57,556 nucleotides of DNA from an uncultured Sphingomonas sp. (lineage in GTDB: Bacteria; Pseudomonadota; Alphaproteobacteria; Sphingomonadales; Sphingomonadaceae). Of the stretch, positions 9,257 to 16,995 are shown piece by piece. Under the pieces are notes generated by a model that saw only the letters and a program-made list of their open reading frames with translations, made no database searches and was not told where the DNA came from. The stretch lies in assembly GCA_913775975.1 (NCBI GenBank), contig CAJYLQ010000051.1, forward strand, positions 1 to 57,556, given 5' to 3'. Made by a program: the position numbers and the translations under genes. The stretch's first letter is position 1; each line of letters begins with the position of its first letter.

Positions 9257-9405
9257 TCATGCGACAGCTTCCTCACGCGTCCACCGGAACTCGGTGCCGT
9301 CGGCCCAGATGCGGTGCATGACGATCGCCAGCTTGCGCGCGACCGCGACGATGGCCCTGCGCAGCCCGCGCCACCGCATCGGCCGCCCACTCGACGAGGC
9401 CCAGG
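9257..9405 (-). pseudogene. IS110-family transposase, C-terminal remnant
   Basis: The minus-strand frame ending with TGA at 9257-9259 reads WRGLRRAIVAVARKLAIVMH, then RIWADGTEFRWTREEAVA. This matches my knowledge of the extreme C-terminus of IS110/IS116/IS902 transposases (ARKLA-xx-HRxW-x-DGTEFRW). Only about 40-50 codons remain. The frame is cut just inside the 3' end of the GNAT gene (stop at 9413), so the catalytic DEDD and serine-containing domains are gone. It is a scar of a past insertion, not an active element. Confidence 0.65.
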
Positions 9406-9412
9406 TCCAGGC

Positions 9413-9889
9413 TCACCGCCCCGCCAGTCGCACCAGCGCCGCGCCATCGACGCGCTGCACGGTCCACTCCTCCAGCCCGACCGCGCCCATCGCCCGATAG
9501 AATGCGACCGCATCGACGTTCCAGTCGAGCACCGACCATTCGAATCGCGCGCATCCCCGGTCCAGCGCGATACCCGCCAGATGCCGCAGCAACGCCGTGC
9601 CCACCCCGCCCCCGCGCGCCGCCGGCGTCACGTAAAGATCCTCCAGATACAGGCCGCGCCGCCCCTTCCATGTCGAGAAATTGTGGAAGAACAGGGCGAA
9701 GCCCGCGACCGCGCCGTCTCGCTCCGCCATCAGCGCCTCGGCCGCCGGCCGTTCACCGAACAGCGCCTCGGCCAGCATGGGTTCGGTCGCCTCGACCGCA
9801 TCGGGCTCGCGCTCGAACAGGGCAAGCTCGCGGATGAGGGCGAGGATCACCGGCACATCGGCAGGCGTGGCGGGGCGGATATGGGTCAT
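9413..9889 (-). CDS. GNAT family N-acetyltransferase
   Basis: The 158-residue protein has the full GNAT fold: an N-terminal strand (THIRPATPADVPVILALI), the central beta strand LYLEDLYVTPAARGGGVGTALL, whose RxxGxGxA-like loop binds the acetyl-CoA pyrophosphate, and the C-terminal motif ARFEWSVLDWNVDAVAFYRAMGA. This arrangement (EDLYV, then FEWSVLDWN) resembles diamine/spermidine-type acetyltransferases, but the substrate cannot be fixed from sequence. It starts at the ATG at 9889, overlapping the stop of the upstream DMT permease by 4 bases, so the two are translationally coupled. Its 3' end borders an IS110 scar, but the protein looks complete. Confidence 0.9.
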   Translation of the reverse strand: MTHIRPATPADVPVILALIRELALFEREPDAVEATEPMLAEALFGERPAAEALMAERDGAVAGFALFFHNFSTWKGRRGLYLEDLYVTPAARGGGVGTALLRHLAGIALDRGCARFEWSVLDWNVDAVAFYRAMGAVGLEEWTVQRVDGAALVRLAGR

Positions 9890-10785
9890 GCCGCCGCCTC
9901 TAGCGCGCCCCCGCCCAGATTACGCCCCCGAACCGCATACAGGCTCGCGGCCACGATGATGGCCGCGCCCGCCAGCGTCCAGGGCGACAGCCGCTCGCCG
10001 AAAACTAGCCAGCCGAGCAGCGCGGCGTGGACGAACGAGCTGTACTCGCTCATCGCCAGAAACCCGGTATCGGCATGGGCATAGGCCCAGCCGAGCAGCC
10101 ACAGCGATGCCGTCGCCAGCGCCGCCGCGGTCGCCAGTTGCGGCCAGTGCGCCGCCGCCGGCACGACCGCCAGCCATGGCGCCGCCAACGCCAGCACCAC
10201 CATGACGACGCCCGATTGGAACAAGGCGATCTCCCCCGGCCCCGCCGCCTGCGCCTGCACCCGCGCGATCACCAGATTGGCGGCATAGAGGCAGGCGGAG
10301 GTCAGGATCGCCGCCGATCCGGCCAGCGCCTCATCGGCCAGCGTCATGCGGGCGCTGCCCGCCAGCACCACCAGCACCCCGGCCAACGCCGCGATCGAGG
10401 CGACCACCGTGCGCCGCCCCACCCGCTCGCCGAGCACCACCGCCGCCAGCAGCAGCGCCAGGATCGGCGCGATGTAGGTCAGGCTGATCGCCTGCGCCAT
10501 CGGCACCCGTGCCAGCCCCCAGAAGAACAACAGGCCCATCGCCGCCGTCACGCCGCCGCGCAGCGCATGAATCCGCAATGCCCGCGCGCCCGGCCGCCGC
10601 CCGCCTCTCGCCTTCCACGCCGCCGCACCCATCAGCGTTGCGATCCCGGTCCGCCACAGCAGCGCGTTATAGACGCCGATCGCCAGCACCAGCGCCTTCA
10701 TGAACGCATCCATGACGGAGAACAGCGCGATCCCCAGCACGGCTACGCCCAGCGCCGTGGCCGGCGAAACCCGCGCTCCGCTCAC
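9886..10785 (-). CDS. DMT superfamily permease, two EamA domains
   Basis: The protein of 299 residues has about ten transmembrane helices in two EamA-type halves (about 10-140 and 155-290), as in RhaT/EamA exporters of metabolites or drugs. Recognisable pieces are the first helix with ALFSVMDAFMKAL and the mid-protein motif PMAQAISLTYIAPILALLLA, plus its second-half counterpart SEYSSFVHAALLGWLVFGE. The substrate is unknown. The stop overlaps the GNAT start (9886-9889), suggesting the transporter and acetyltransferase act on related small molecules, though that is only inference. Start is the ATG at 10785. Confidence 0.9.
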   Translation of the reverse strand: MSGARVSPATALGVAVLGIALFSVMDAFMKALVLAIGVYNALLWRTGIATLMGAAAWKARGGRRPGARALRIHALRGGVTAAMGLLFFWGLARVPMAQAISLTYIAPILALLLAAVVLGERVGRRTVVASIAALAGVLVVLAGSARMTLADEALAGSAAILTSACLYAANLVIARVQAQAAGPGEIALFQSGVVMVVLALAAPWLAVVPAAAHWPQLATAAALATASLWLLGWAYAHADTGFLAMSEYSSFVHAALLGWLVFGERLSPWTLAGAAIIVAASLYAVRGRNLGGGALEAAA

Positions 10786-10788
10786 CCC

Positions 10789-10983
10789 TCAGCTTCCCTC
10801 GTTCAGATTGCCGCGTGTTACGACGATCGCGCTTTCGACGATATCGAGTGCCACGGAGCCACCTTCGCTGACGGCCAGTCCGTCCAGCAACTCGGTCGGC
10901 AACGTGATCAGGCCGTCCCTGCCCACCGTAACCCGGTAAACGCCTTTATCGTACGCCCCTTCGTCCATGCGCCGCACCTTCAT
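10789..10983 (-). CDS. Small SpoVT/AbrB-like domain protein
   Basis: The ATG at 10983 overlaps the stop of the upstream gene (A-TGA, 10980-10983), which supports this start over the longer reading from 11031; it gives 64 residues. The core YRVTVGRDGLITLPTELLDG followed by LAVSEGGSVALDIV has the swapped-hairpin AbrB pattern (a V-x-x-x-G-x-I-x-L-P block, then a G-DxV/AxL-like strand). Such domains usually bind DNA as antitoxins or transition-state regulators. No toxin gene adjoins it; the next gene downstream is a permease and the upstream genes are an unknown protein and ispG. The assignment rests on pattern only. Confidence 0.65.
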   Translation of the reverse strand: MKVRRMDEGAYDKGVYRVTVGRDGLITLPTELLDGLAVSEGGSVALDIVESAIVVTRGNLNEGS

Positions 10984-11513
10984 GCCCTCGCGGCGGACGG
11001 CACTGCCACCATGAAGACGGGCCGCCCCCAATCGAACACGGCTTCATCGTAGCGCCAGCCGGTCGCGATGCGACCCGCCTCTACCGGCACCTCGAAGACA
11101 TGATCGATCGAGTCGTCGGGATCGTCGGATTCGCCGGCCTGCCTGTGTCGCGCGGTGGCGATCACCGGCTCCAGCGTCTCGGGCCAGCTGCCGGCCAGAA
11201 CGCCATCTTCCTCCAGTCCGTACTGCACGAACCACCGGGTCGTCGGGTCGGCATAATCCGTGAACGCGACCATGATGGTCTCGTCGACCATGCCGGCGAT
11301 CGTCGGCACCGTGGCGGACAGCGTCGGGACGCGCTCCAGCGTCGCCCATTCCTCGTCATTGGACCAGATGATCGACCAGCCCGTCGGCAGCTCGGCCACC
11401 GAGAAGCGGCTTTCATTCGCCTCGTCCGGCTGATCGGTCGCGGTCAGGCCGACCGCTTCCAGAAGGCGCGATGCCGGCACGCGTGCGCCAAGCCAGCTGA
11501 TCCGGTAGCCCAT
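10980..11513 (-). CDS. Hypothetical protein of 177 residues
   Basis: I do not recognise the family. The protein is soluble, acidic and rich in Trp, Asp and Glu. It starts with GYRISWLGARVPASRLLEAV and includes the stretches WSIIWSNDEEWATLERVPTL and TDYADPTTRWFVQYGLEEDG, without a signal peptide or membrane helix. It starts only 2 bases after ispG ends on the same strand and overlaps the next, AbrB-like gene by 4 bases, so all three are likely one operon. The arrangement hints that it is a partner of the small AbrB-like protein rather than an isoprenoid enzyme. Confidence 0.75.
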   Translation of the reverse strand: MGYRISWLGARVPASRLLEAVGLTATDQPDEANESRFSVAELPTGWSIIWSNDEEWATLERVPTLSATVPTIAGMVDETIMVAFTDYADPTTRWFVQYGLEEDGVLAGSWPETLEPVIATARHRQAGESDDPDDSIDHVFEVPVEAGRIATGWRYDEAVFDWGRPVFMVAVPSAARA

Positions 11514-11515
11514 TC

Positions 11516-12649
11516 CTACTCCGCCGCCAGAACCTTCGCCTCCGCCGCGGCATCAATCTCGGCCGCCTTCGCCTCTACCAGCCGGACGATGTGGTCGATC
11601 ATGCCCTCGTCCTGGACATGATGGTCGGTGACGCCCGACAGATAGACCATGTGCCGGCCGTTGCCGCCGCCGGTGATGCCGATATCCGTCTCGCGCGCCT
11701 CGCCGGGGCCGTTGACGACGCAGCCGAGCACGCTGAGCGACATGGGCGTGCGGATATGCTGCAACCGCTCCTCCAGCGCCGCGACGGTGCGGATCACGTC
11801 GAACCCCTGTCGCGCGCAGCTGGGGCAGGAGACGACGCGCACACCGCGATTGCGGATGCCCAGTGCCTTCAGGATCTCGAACCCGACGCGTACCTCTTCC
11901 TCCGGCTCCGCCGACAGGCTGACGCGGATCGTGTCGCCGATGCCGAACCACAGCAGCGATCCGATGCCGATCGCGCTCTTCACCGTGCCGCCGACGAAGC
12001 CGCCCGCCTCGGTGATGCCCAGGTGCAGCGGGCAATCGACCTGTTCGGCCAGCTGCTGGTACGCCGCGACCGCCAGGAAATGATCGGACGCCTTCACCGC
12101 CACCTTATATTCGTGGAAGTCGTGGTCCTGCAGCAGCTTGATATGGTCGAGCGCCGATTCGACCAGCGCGTCCGGGCACGGCTCACCATATTTTTCCAGC
12201 AGGTGCTTCTCCAGCGAGCCGCCGTTCACGCCGATGCGGATCGCGCAGCCGTTCGCCTTGGCCGCGCGCACCACCTCCGCCACGCGTTCCGACGAGCCGA
12301 TATTGCCCGGATTGATGCGCAGGCACGCCGCGCCCGCGTCCGCCGCCTCCAGCGCGCGCTTGTAGTGGAAGTGGATGTCCGCGACGATCGGCACGCGGCT
12401 CGCGCGCACGATCTGCCCGAGCGCGGCGGTGCTTTCCACATCCGGGCACGACACGCGGATGATGTCCGCGCCCGCATCCTCGCACCGGCGGATCTGGTCG
12501 ATCGTCGCGACGGGATCGCTGGTCGGCGTGTTCGTCATCGTCTGCACGGTGACGGGCGCGTCGCCGCCGACGGGGACATTGCCGACCATGATCTGGCGGC
12601 ACGGACGGCGCGCGATATCGCGCCACGGACGAATGGACATGGCGCCCAT
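11516..12649 (-). CDS. ispG: (E)-4-hydroxy-3-methylbut-2-enyl-diphosphate synthase (flavodoxin)
   Basis: IspG (GcpE) reductively opens MEcPP to HMBPP in the MEP isoprenoid pathway using a [4Fe-4S] cluster. The 377-residue length is normal. The N-terminal TIM barrel contains [17 protein letters not shown] and [15 protein letters not shown]. The C-terminal cluster domain supplies the three cysteines in SCPSCARQG and [18 protein letters not shown], the last followed by a glutamate ligand. An in-frame ATG at 12640 is an equally good start. Two small genes of unknown function follow in the same operon. It shows the pathway is the MEP route rather than mevalonate. Confidence 0.97.
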   Translation of the reverse strand: MGAMSIRPWRDIARRPCRQIMVGNVPVGGDAPVTVQTMTNTPTSDPVATIDQIRRCEDAGADIIRVSCPDVESTAALGQIVRASRVPIVADIHFHYKRALEAADAGAACLRINPGNIGSSERVAEVVRAAKANGCAIRIGVNGGSLEKHLLEKYGEPCPDALVESALDHIKLLQDHDFHEYKVAVKASDHFLAVAAYQQLAEQVDCPLHLGITEAGGFVGGTVKSAIGIGSLLWFGIGDTIRVSLSAEPEEEVRVGFEILKALGIRNRGVRVVSCPSCARQGFDVIRTVAALEERLQHIRTPMSLSVLGCVVNGPGEARETDIGITGGGNGRHMVYLSGVTDHHVQDEGMIDHIVRLVEAKAAEIDAAAEAKVLAAE

Positions 12650-12721
12650 ATACGCCTGCCCGGTGACAACCGAAAGACCATGGCGCCGCCCCGGCCGATT
12701 GGGTAACAGCCCTGCCCGATC

Positions 12722-13681
12722 ATGCCCTTACCGGACGCGCCGATGACCCCTCCCGACCCCTGCCGCTGGACGCTGATGGTGCATGGCGGTTCCGGCCGCA
12801 TCACGCGCGATACGCTGGACGCGGCCGGCGACGCGAACGCCCGCACGGCGCTGGGCCGGGCGCTCGACGCCGGCACCGCGATCCTTGCCGCCGGCGGCAC
12901 CGCGGTCGAGGCGGTGGAGGCGGCGATCCGCGTGCTGGAGGACGATCCCCATTTCAACGCCGGGCGCGGCGCCGCCCTGTCGCATGAGGGCCGGATCGAG
13001 CTGGACGCCGCGATCATGGACGGTCGCACCCGCAACGCCGGCGCGGTCGCGGGCGTCACCCGCACGCGTAACCCGATCAGCCTCGCGCGTACGGTGATGC
13101 GGGCCAGCCCGCATGTCATGATGGCCGGCAGCGGCGCCGATGCCTTCGCCGCCGCGCACGGGCTGGAGCAGGTCGCCCCCGACTGGTTCGAGATCCCGCA
13201 GCGGCGCGCGCAACTGCAGGCGATGCTGGCCGATGGCGGCGACGCGTTCGACGTCGACATGAAATACGGCACGGTCGGCGCGGTCGCCCGCGATACGGCC
13301 GGCCACGTCGCCGCCGCCACCTCGACGGGTGGTGTCACCGGCAAGCGCTGGGGCCGGATCGGCGATTCGCCGCTGATCGGCGCGGGCACCTGGGCGGACG
13401 ATCGCGGCTGCGCAGTCTCGTGCACCGGCTCCGGCGAATTCTTCGTCCGCGCCGCCGCCGGTCATGCGATCGACGCGCGGATGCGCCATCTGGGCGAGGA
13501 CGCGGGCACCGCCACCGACGCCGTCCTGGCGGAAATCGTCGCGATGGGCGGCACCGGCGGCATCATCGTCGCCGCGCCCGATGGTTCGTCCGCGTGGCGC
13601 TTCTCCACCCCCGGCATGTACCGCGCCGTCGCCGATTCGGCGGGCTCCCGGCAAATCGCGATCTATGGAGACGAAGCATGA
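12722..13681 (+). CDS. iaaA: Isoaspartyl peptidase / type 2 L-asparaginase (Ntn hydrolase)
   Basis: Members are autoproteolytically split between a Gly and a Thr, the new N-terminal Thr being the nucleophile; they cleave isoaspartyl dipeptides and asparagine. The N-terminal [10 protein letters not shown] and the conserved [12 protein letters not shown] are visible. The autocleavage site is [12 protein letters not shown] (about residues 179-190), followed by the substrate-binding segments AAATSTGG and [12 protein letters not shown]. Length 319 is typical. No clear signal peptide is present, so it is probably cytoplasmic. An internal ATG at 12743 is a possible alternative start. The stop overlaps the start of the downstream secreted nuclease gene. 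Confidence 0.93.
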   Translation: MPLPDAPMTPPDPCRWTLMVHGGSGRITRDTLDAAGDANARTALGRALDAGTAILAAGGTAVEAVEAAIRVLEDDPHFNAGRGAALSHEGRIELDAAIMDGRTRNAGAVAGVTRTRNPISLARTVMRASPHVMMAGSGADAFAAAHGLEQVAPDWFEIPQRRAQLQAMLADGGDAFDVDMKYGTVGAVARDTAGHVAAATSTGGVTGKRWGRIGDSPLIGAGTWADDRGCAVSCTGSGEFFVRAAAGHAIDARMRHLGEDAGTATDAVLAEIVAMGGTGGIIVAAPDGSSAWRFSTPGMYRAVADSAGSRQIAIYGDEA

Positions 13682-14568
13682 CCTTGGGCATGAGTGCGGG
13701 CATGACCCGGCTGATCCGCGTCGCCGTGCTGGCGCTGATGGCGCTGGCGGCCAGCCCCGCCGCCGCCTTCTGGGAATATGGGCACGAGACGGTCGCGGCG
13801 ATCGCCTGGGACAATGTGAAGCCGCAGACCCGCGTCGCGATCCGCCGCATCCTCGCCCGCCAGGCGTTGCTCGATACGCCGACCTGCCCCGCCCGCACGA
13901 TCGAGGAGGCGAGCGTCTGGCCCGATTGCGTGAAGCCGCTGAGGGATGCCGACGGCAAGAGCCGCTTCGGCTATGCCTATAGCTGGCACTATCAGAACGT
14001 GAACATCTGCGAGCCGTTCGACCTCGTCCCCGCCTGCAAGGACGGCAATTGCGTCTCGGTCCAGATCGATCGCCAGCGCAGGATCCTGGCCGACCGACGC
14101 GCCTCGGCGAAGGATCGCGCGATGGCGCTCGCGTTCCTCGTCCATTTCGTAGGCGATCTGCACCAGCCGCTCCATGCCGGCGACAAGGGCGATCGCGGCG
14201 GCAACGATGCCAAGGCCGATTACGGCATCTACGGCCCCGACCGGCTGAACCTCCATTCGATCTGGGACGGCCTGCTGGCGGAGCGTGCAATCTCCGCCCC
14301 GCCGCCGCTGGTGAAGCGCTACCCCGCCGCCACGCGCCGCCGCCTGTCCGCCGGCACCATCACCGACTGGAGCCGCGAGAGCTGGCAGGCCGCGCACCGC
14401 GCTTATGCGGTCGCGATGCACGGCGAGCCCTGCCAGCCGACGCCCGCCCGGCTGAAGATGACCGACGCCGATATCCGCGCCCTCGAACCGCTGATGCGAC
14501 AGGAAGTAACGAAGGGCGGCCTGCGCCTCGCCCGCCTGCTCGACGCGGCGCTCAGCGGCGGGGCCTGA
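13678..14568 (+). CDS. S1/P1-type secreted nuclease
   Basis: These zinc-dependent enzymes cut single-stranded DNA and RNA. A signal peptide (LIRVAVLALMALAASPAAA) is followed within two residues by a Trp (FWEYGHETVA), the mature N-terminal residue that coordinates zinc in this family. Further metal ligands are visible in SWHYQNVN, LVHFVGDLHQPLHAGD, GGNDAKADYG and LHSIWDGLL. Length is 296 from the ATG at 13678, chosen because it overlaps the iaaA stop (A-TGA); ATGs nine and 24 bases on would preserve the signal peptide. The pair suggests a salvage role for peptide and nucleic-acid debris. Its last 17 bases overlap the end of the convergent hydrolase gene. Confidence 0.92.
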   Translation: MTLGMSAGMTRLIRVAVLALMALAASPAAAFWEYGHETVAAIAWDNVKPQTRVAIRRILARQALLDTPTCPARTIEEASVWPDCVKPLRDADGKSRFGYAYSWHYQNVNICEPFDLVPACKDGNCVSVQIDRQRRILADRRASAKDRAMALAFLVHFVGDLHQPLHAGDKGDRGGNDAKADYGIYGPDRLNLHSIWDGLLAERAISAPPPLVKRYPAATRRRLSAGTITDWSRESWQAAHRAYAVAMHGEPCQPTPARLKMTDADIRALEPLMRQEVTKGGLRLARLLDAALSGGA

Positions 14569-15469
14569 CGAACCTCGCCACCGCCTCGACCAGCGCCGGG
14601 GCGACCGGCAGCGACGGATCGGCATAGGCGGCGCGATTCGCGGCCGGATCGTCGCCCACCTGTTTCAGGACGTGGTTGACGCCCGGCAGCAGCGCCAGGG
14701 TGGCGCGCGGCGCGGCCGCCTTCAGCCGCTCGGCATCGACGATGGACACCTGCGTGTCGCGGCCTCCCTGCACGATCATCAGCGGCACCGTCAGCCCGCC
14801 CGCCAGCTTCGCCGGATCGTGCGCGAACAGGTCGATCAGGAAGCCCTGGACCGGCGCGTTGAACAAACCGTGCAACGGCGTCGGCAGAGTGGCCATGTCG
14901 ACACGCTTCCCCGCTTCCAGTGCATCGATCGCGGCCAGCGCTGCCGGCAGGATCGGCGCGTTGGCGGGATTGGCGCGCAACTGTTCGCGCAGCACATCCC
15001 CCAGCGGCCGCCCCGGCCCCGCGACCAGCACCACGCCGCAGATGCCGCGCGGGTCCTGCGCCGCCTTGAGTGCGATCAGCGCGCCCTCGCTATGGCCGAG
15101 CAGCCACGCGCAGCCACGCCCCGTGCGCTTCGTCGCCTCGGCCGCCCAGCCGCGCACGTCGCCGGCATAGTCGGCGATCGTCACGGCATTGGGGTCGGCC
15201 GCCGCCTTGCTGCCGAACAGCCCGCGCTTGTCGATCCTGAGCGTCGATACGCCTCTGTCCGCCAGGGCCTCGGCCAGCAGGCGATACGGCGCCGCCGTCA
15301 CGCCCAGGGGGCTGTTACCGTCCCGATCGGTCGGGCCGGAGCCGGGCACGATCACCACGACCGGCGCGTCCTTCTCCGCCGCCGTCATCAATGTTCCCGC
15401 CAGCGGCCCCTTGGGGCCGGGAATGGTCACTTGGGTTACGGCCAGCGCCAGCCATGCCAGGATCATCAT
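14552..15469 (-). CDS. Alpha/beta hydrolase, probably exported
   Basis: The catalytic triad is complete: nucleophile Ser in GHSEGAL, Asp in VQGGRDTQV and His in PGVNHVLK. An oxyanion-type motif VPGSGPTDRDGNSP is typical of the dienelactone-hydrolase/serine aminopeptidase-like family with a GxSxG elbow. The short hydrophobic start (MMILAWLALAVTQ) looks like a signal peptide. I chose the ATG at 15469, which overlaps the stop of the upstream gene as A-TGA, giving 305 residues; a long open frame upstream is antisense noise. It is the last of four coupled genes (SPFH, RHH, membrane protein, hydrolase). Its natural substrate is unknown. Confidence 0.88.
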   Translation of the reverse strand: MMILAWLALAVTQVTIPGPKGPLAGTLMTAAEKDAPVVVIVPGSGPTDRDGNSPLGVTAAPYRLLAEALADRGVSTLRIDKRGLFGSKAAADPNAVTIADYAGDVRGWAAEATKRTGRGCAWLLGHSEGALIALKAAQDPRGICGVVLVAGPGRPLGDVLREQLRANPANAPILPAALAAIDALEAGKRVDMATLPTPLHGLFNAPVQGFLIDLFAHDPAKLAGGLTVPLMIVQGGRDTQVSIVDAERLKAAAPRATLALLPGVNHVLKQVGDDPAANRAAYADPSLPVAPALVEAVARFVRPRR

Positions 15470-15717
15470 CGGCCTATCCCGTTCCAACGCCAGCCGAGCC
15501 CGCCCCGGCTGGTCCGTATCGCCACGATCAGGAATCCCGCGCTGAGGATCGCGATCAGCACCAAGCGCAGCCAGTCCGGGCGGATGGGCGCGTGCGTCAG
15601 CCCGATCACCGTGGCGGCATAGCCGATCGTCAGCAGCCAGCCCGGCCAGCGCACGGGGCGGAAACCCAGGCCGAACCGCTTCGGCGCGAACCACGCATCC
15701 TCATCCCGCATCGCCAT
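15466..15717 (-). CDS. Small two-helix membrane protein in the SPFH operon
   Basis: The 83-residue product begins with a polar aromatic segment (DEDAWFAPKRFGLGFRPVRW), followed by two membrane helices (GWLLTIGYAATVIGLTH and LVLIAILSAGFLIVAIRT) and a basic C-terminus. I do not recognise a characterised family. It overlaps the upstream RHH gene by 17 bases and the downstream hydrolase start by 4 bases, so it is firmly part of the operon. Its two helices suggest an inner-membrane partner of the SPFH protein, but nothing in the sequence proves it. Confidence 0.8.
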   Translation of the reverse strand: MAMRDEDAWFAPKRFGLGFRPVRWPGWLLTIGYAATVIGLTHAPIRPDWLRLVLIAILSAGFLIVAIRTSRGGLGWRWNGIGR

Positions 15718-15919
15718 CCTCCTCCTCCCGCGCCGGCCGTCCGCGCTTCACGGGCGCCGGCGCCTCCAGCTTCACGCCCCGCCGCGCCAGCGCCTCGCGC
15801 AGCAGGCATTCGACCTCGGCATTGACGCTGCGCAGGTCGCCCGCCGCCGCCCGCTCGATCGCGGCGTACAGCGCGGGATCGAGACGCAGCGGAAAGGCCT
15901 TGCGCGGCGGCGGCGCCAT
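15701..15919 (-). CDS. Arc-like ribbon-helix-helix protein
   Basis: From the ATG at 15917-15919 the product is 72 residues. The start KAFPLRLDPALYAAIERAAAG has the beta-strand plus helix pattern of Arc/MetJ regulators (F-x-L-R-L-D-P-x-L-Y-x-x-I), and the second helix is SVNAEVECLLREALARRG. A Lys/Arg-rich tail (PVKRGRPAREEE) ends it. The ATG overlaps the TAA stop of the SPFH gene by one base and the stop lies inside the next gene, so it is translationally coupled. It could autoregulate the operon through the palindrome in front of the SPFH gene; that is inference. Some annotations of such proteins say antitoxin, but no toxin is adjacent. Confidence 0.8.
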   Translation of the reverse strand: MAPPPRKAFPLRLDPALYAAIERAAAGDLRSVNAEVECLLREALARRGVKLEAPAPVKRGRPAREEEDGDAG

Positions 15920-16815
15920 TACTGGTACAGCGAGCCCGCGTTGACGACAGGCTGCGTATCGCGCTCGCCGCACAGCACGACCATCAGGTTCGATACCATC
16001 GCCGCGCGCCGCTCGTCGTCCAGCTCGACGACGTTCTTCGCCGACAGCTGCCCCAGCGCCATCTCGACCATCCCGACCGCGCCCTCGACCAGCGTCTGCC
16101 GCGCCGCGACCACCGCCTGCGCCTGCTGCCGGCGCAGCATCGCGCCCGCGATCTCGGACGCATAGGCCAGGTGCGTGAAGCCGCACTCGTCCACCGTGAT
16201 CCCCGCGACCGACAGCCGCGCGATCAGTTCGCCGCGCAGTTCGCCGCCCACCTGATCGTGGTTGCCGCGCAGCGTCACCTCCTGATGCTCGTAATCGTCA
16301 TAGGGGTAGCGGCTGCCGATCGTCCGCACCGCCGCCTCCACCTGCACGTTCACGAAGGCGCGGTAATCGTCGACGTCGAACAACGCCTGCGCGGTGTCCG
16401 TCACCCGCCAGACGACCTGCGCGGCCATCTCGATCGGGTTGCCGCGCAGGTCGTTCACCTTGATCCGTTCGGAGATGACGTTGTTCGCGCGGACGGATAT
16501 GCGGCGCCGGATCAGCCAGGGCAGCACCCAGCGCAGGCCCGATGCGCGATCCGTGCCGCGATAGGCGCCGAACAGCGTGATCGCCGCCGCCTGATTGGGC
16601 TGCAGCATATAGAAGCCGCAGGCGATGAACACCGCGGCGAAGGCCGCCGCCGCCGGGACCACCGCCAGCACCGGCGGCCAGTTTTCACTCGCCAGCTGCA
16701 CGATGCCGGTCAGGGCGATCGCGACGCACACCACCATCGCGCCCAGCATGGCCAGACCGCTGGCGGTCATGGCGCGATGTTCGCGAGAGGCGGTCAGGAC
16801 CGAATCGACGCTCAT
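15919..16815 (-). CDS. SPFH/Band 7 domain membrane protein
   Basis: The 298-residue protein has two hydrophobic helices near the N-terminus (about 18-42 and 47-70), then a Band 7/SPFH domain (about 75-270) with GFYMLQPNQAAAITLFGAYRG, the conserved VWRVTDTAQALFDVDDY and an amphipathic ARQTLVEGAVGMVEMAL. SPFH proteins assemble into large ring- or cage-shaped membrane scaffolds, often with proteases. Unlike HflK/HflC or YbbK, the partners here are an RHH regulator, a two-helix membrane protein and a hydrolase, and no NfeD or FtsH gene is present. A perfect palindrome sits directly upstream of its ribosome binding site. Confidence 0.88.
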   Translation of the reverse strand: MSVDSVLTASREHRAMTASGLAMLGAMVVCVAIALTGIVQLASENWPPVLAVVPAAAAFAAVFIACGFYMLQPNQAAAITLFGAYRGTDRASGLRWVLPWLIRRRISVRANNVISERIKVNDLRGNPIEMAAQVVWRVTDTAQALFDVDDYRAFVNVQVEAAVRTIGSRYPYDDYEHQEVTLRGNHDQVGGELRGELIARLSVAGITVDECGFTHLAYASEIAGAMLRRQQAQAVVAARQTLVEGAVGMVEMALGQLSAKNVVELDDERRAAMVSNLMVVLCGERDTQPVVNAGSLYQ

Positions 16816-16830
16816 TACCTTGGCTCCCCT

Positions 16831-16850
16831 TTAATGTGATATCACATTAA
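16831..16850 (-). promoter_or_regulatory. Perfect 20-bp palindromic operator upstream of the SPFH operon
   Basis: TTAATGTGATATCACATTAA is perfectly self-complementary and unusually AT-rich for this genome. It ends about 15 bases before the SPFH start codon. It overlaps the likely -10 box (TAATGT, complement at 16844-16849), which is spaced 16 bases from a TTGTCT -35 box (complement at 16866-16871). A dimeric repressor bound here would block transcription. The operon's own RHH protein is a candidate binder. Confidence 0.7.
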
Positions 16851-16871
16851 TATCATTGCCCGGGAAGACAA
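16844..16871 (-). promoter_or_regulatory. Putative promoter of the SPFH operon
   Basis: On the minus strand TTGTCT (16866-16871) and TAATGT (16844-16849) are 16 bases apart, and the -10 element lies inside the 20-bp palindrome. The match is moderate, so this is a prediction. Confidence 0.45.
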
Positions 16872-16995
16872 GCGTATTCGCACCACTATGCGTCCGTCCG
16901 ATACCGGACACAGCTTTGCCGACCTCTGCGAAAAGTGCGAAACACTTGCGAATTAATCACAATCGGCCGGACCAGCCGGGCGAGGAGCTGTCGTG

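Noticed and set aside
15701..15919. RHH protein as an antitoxin of a toxin-antitoxin system
   Set aside because: No toxin-like gene adjoins it; neighbours are an SPFH protein and a two-helix membrane protein, so a regulator is more likely.
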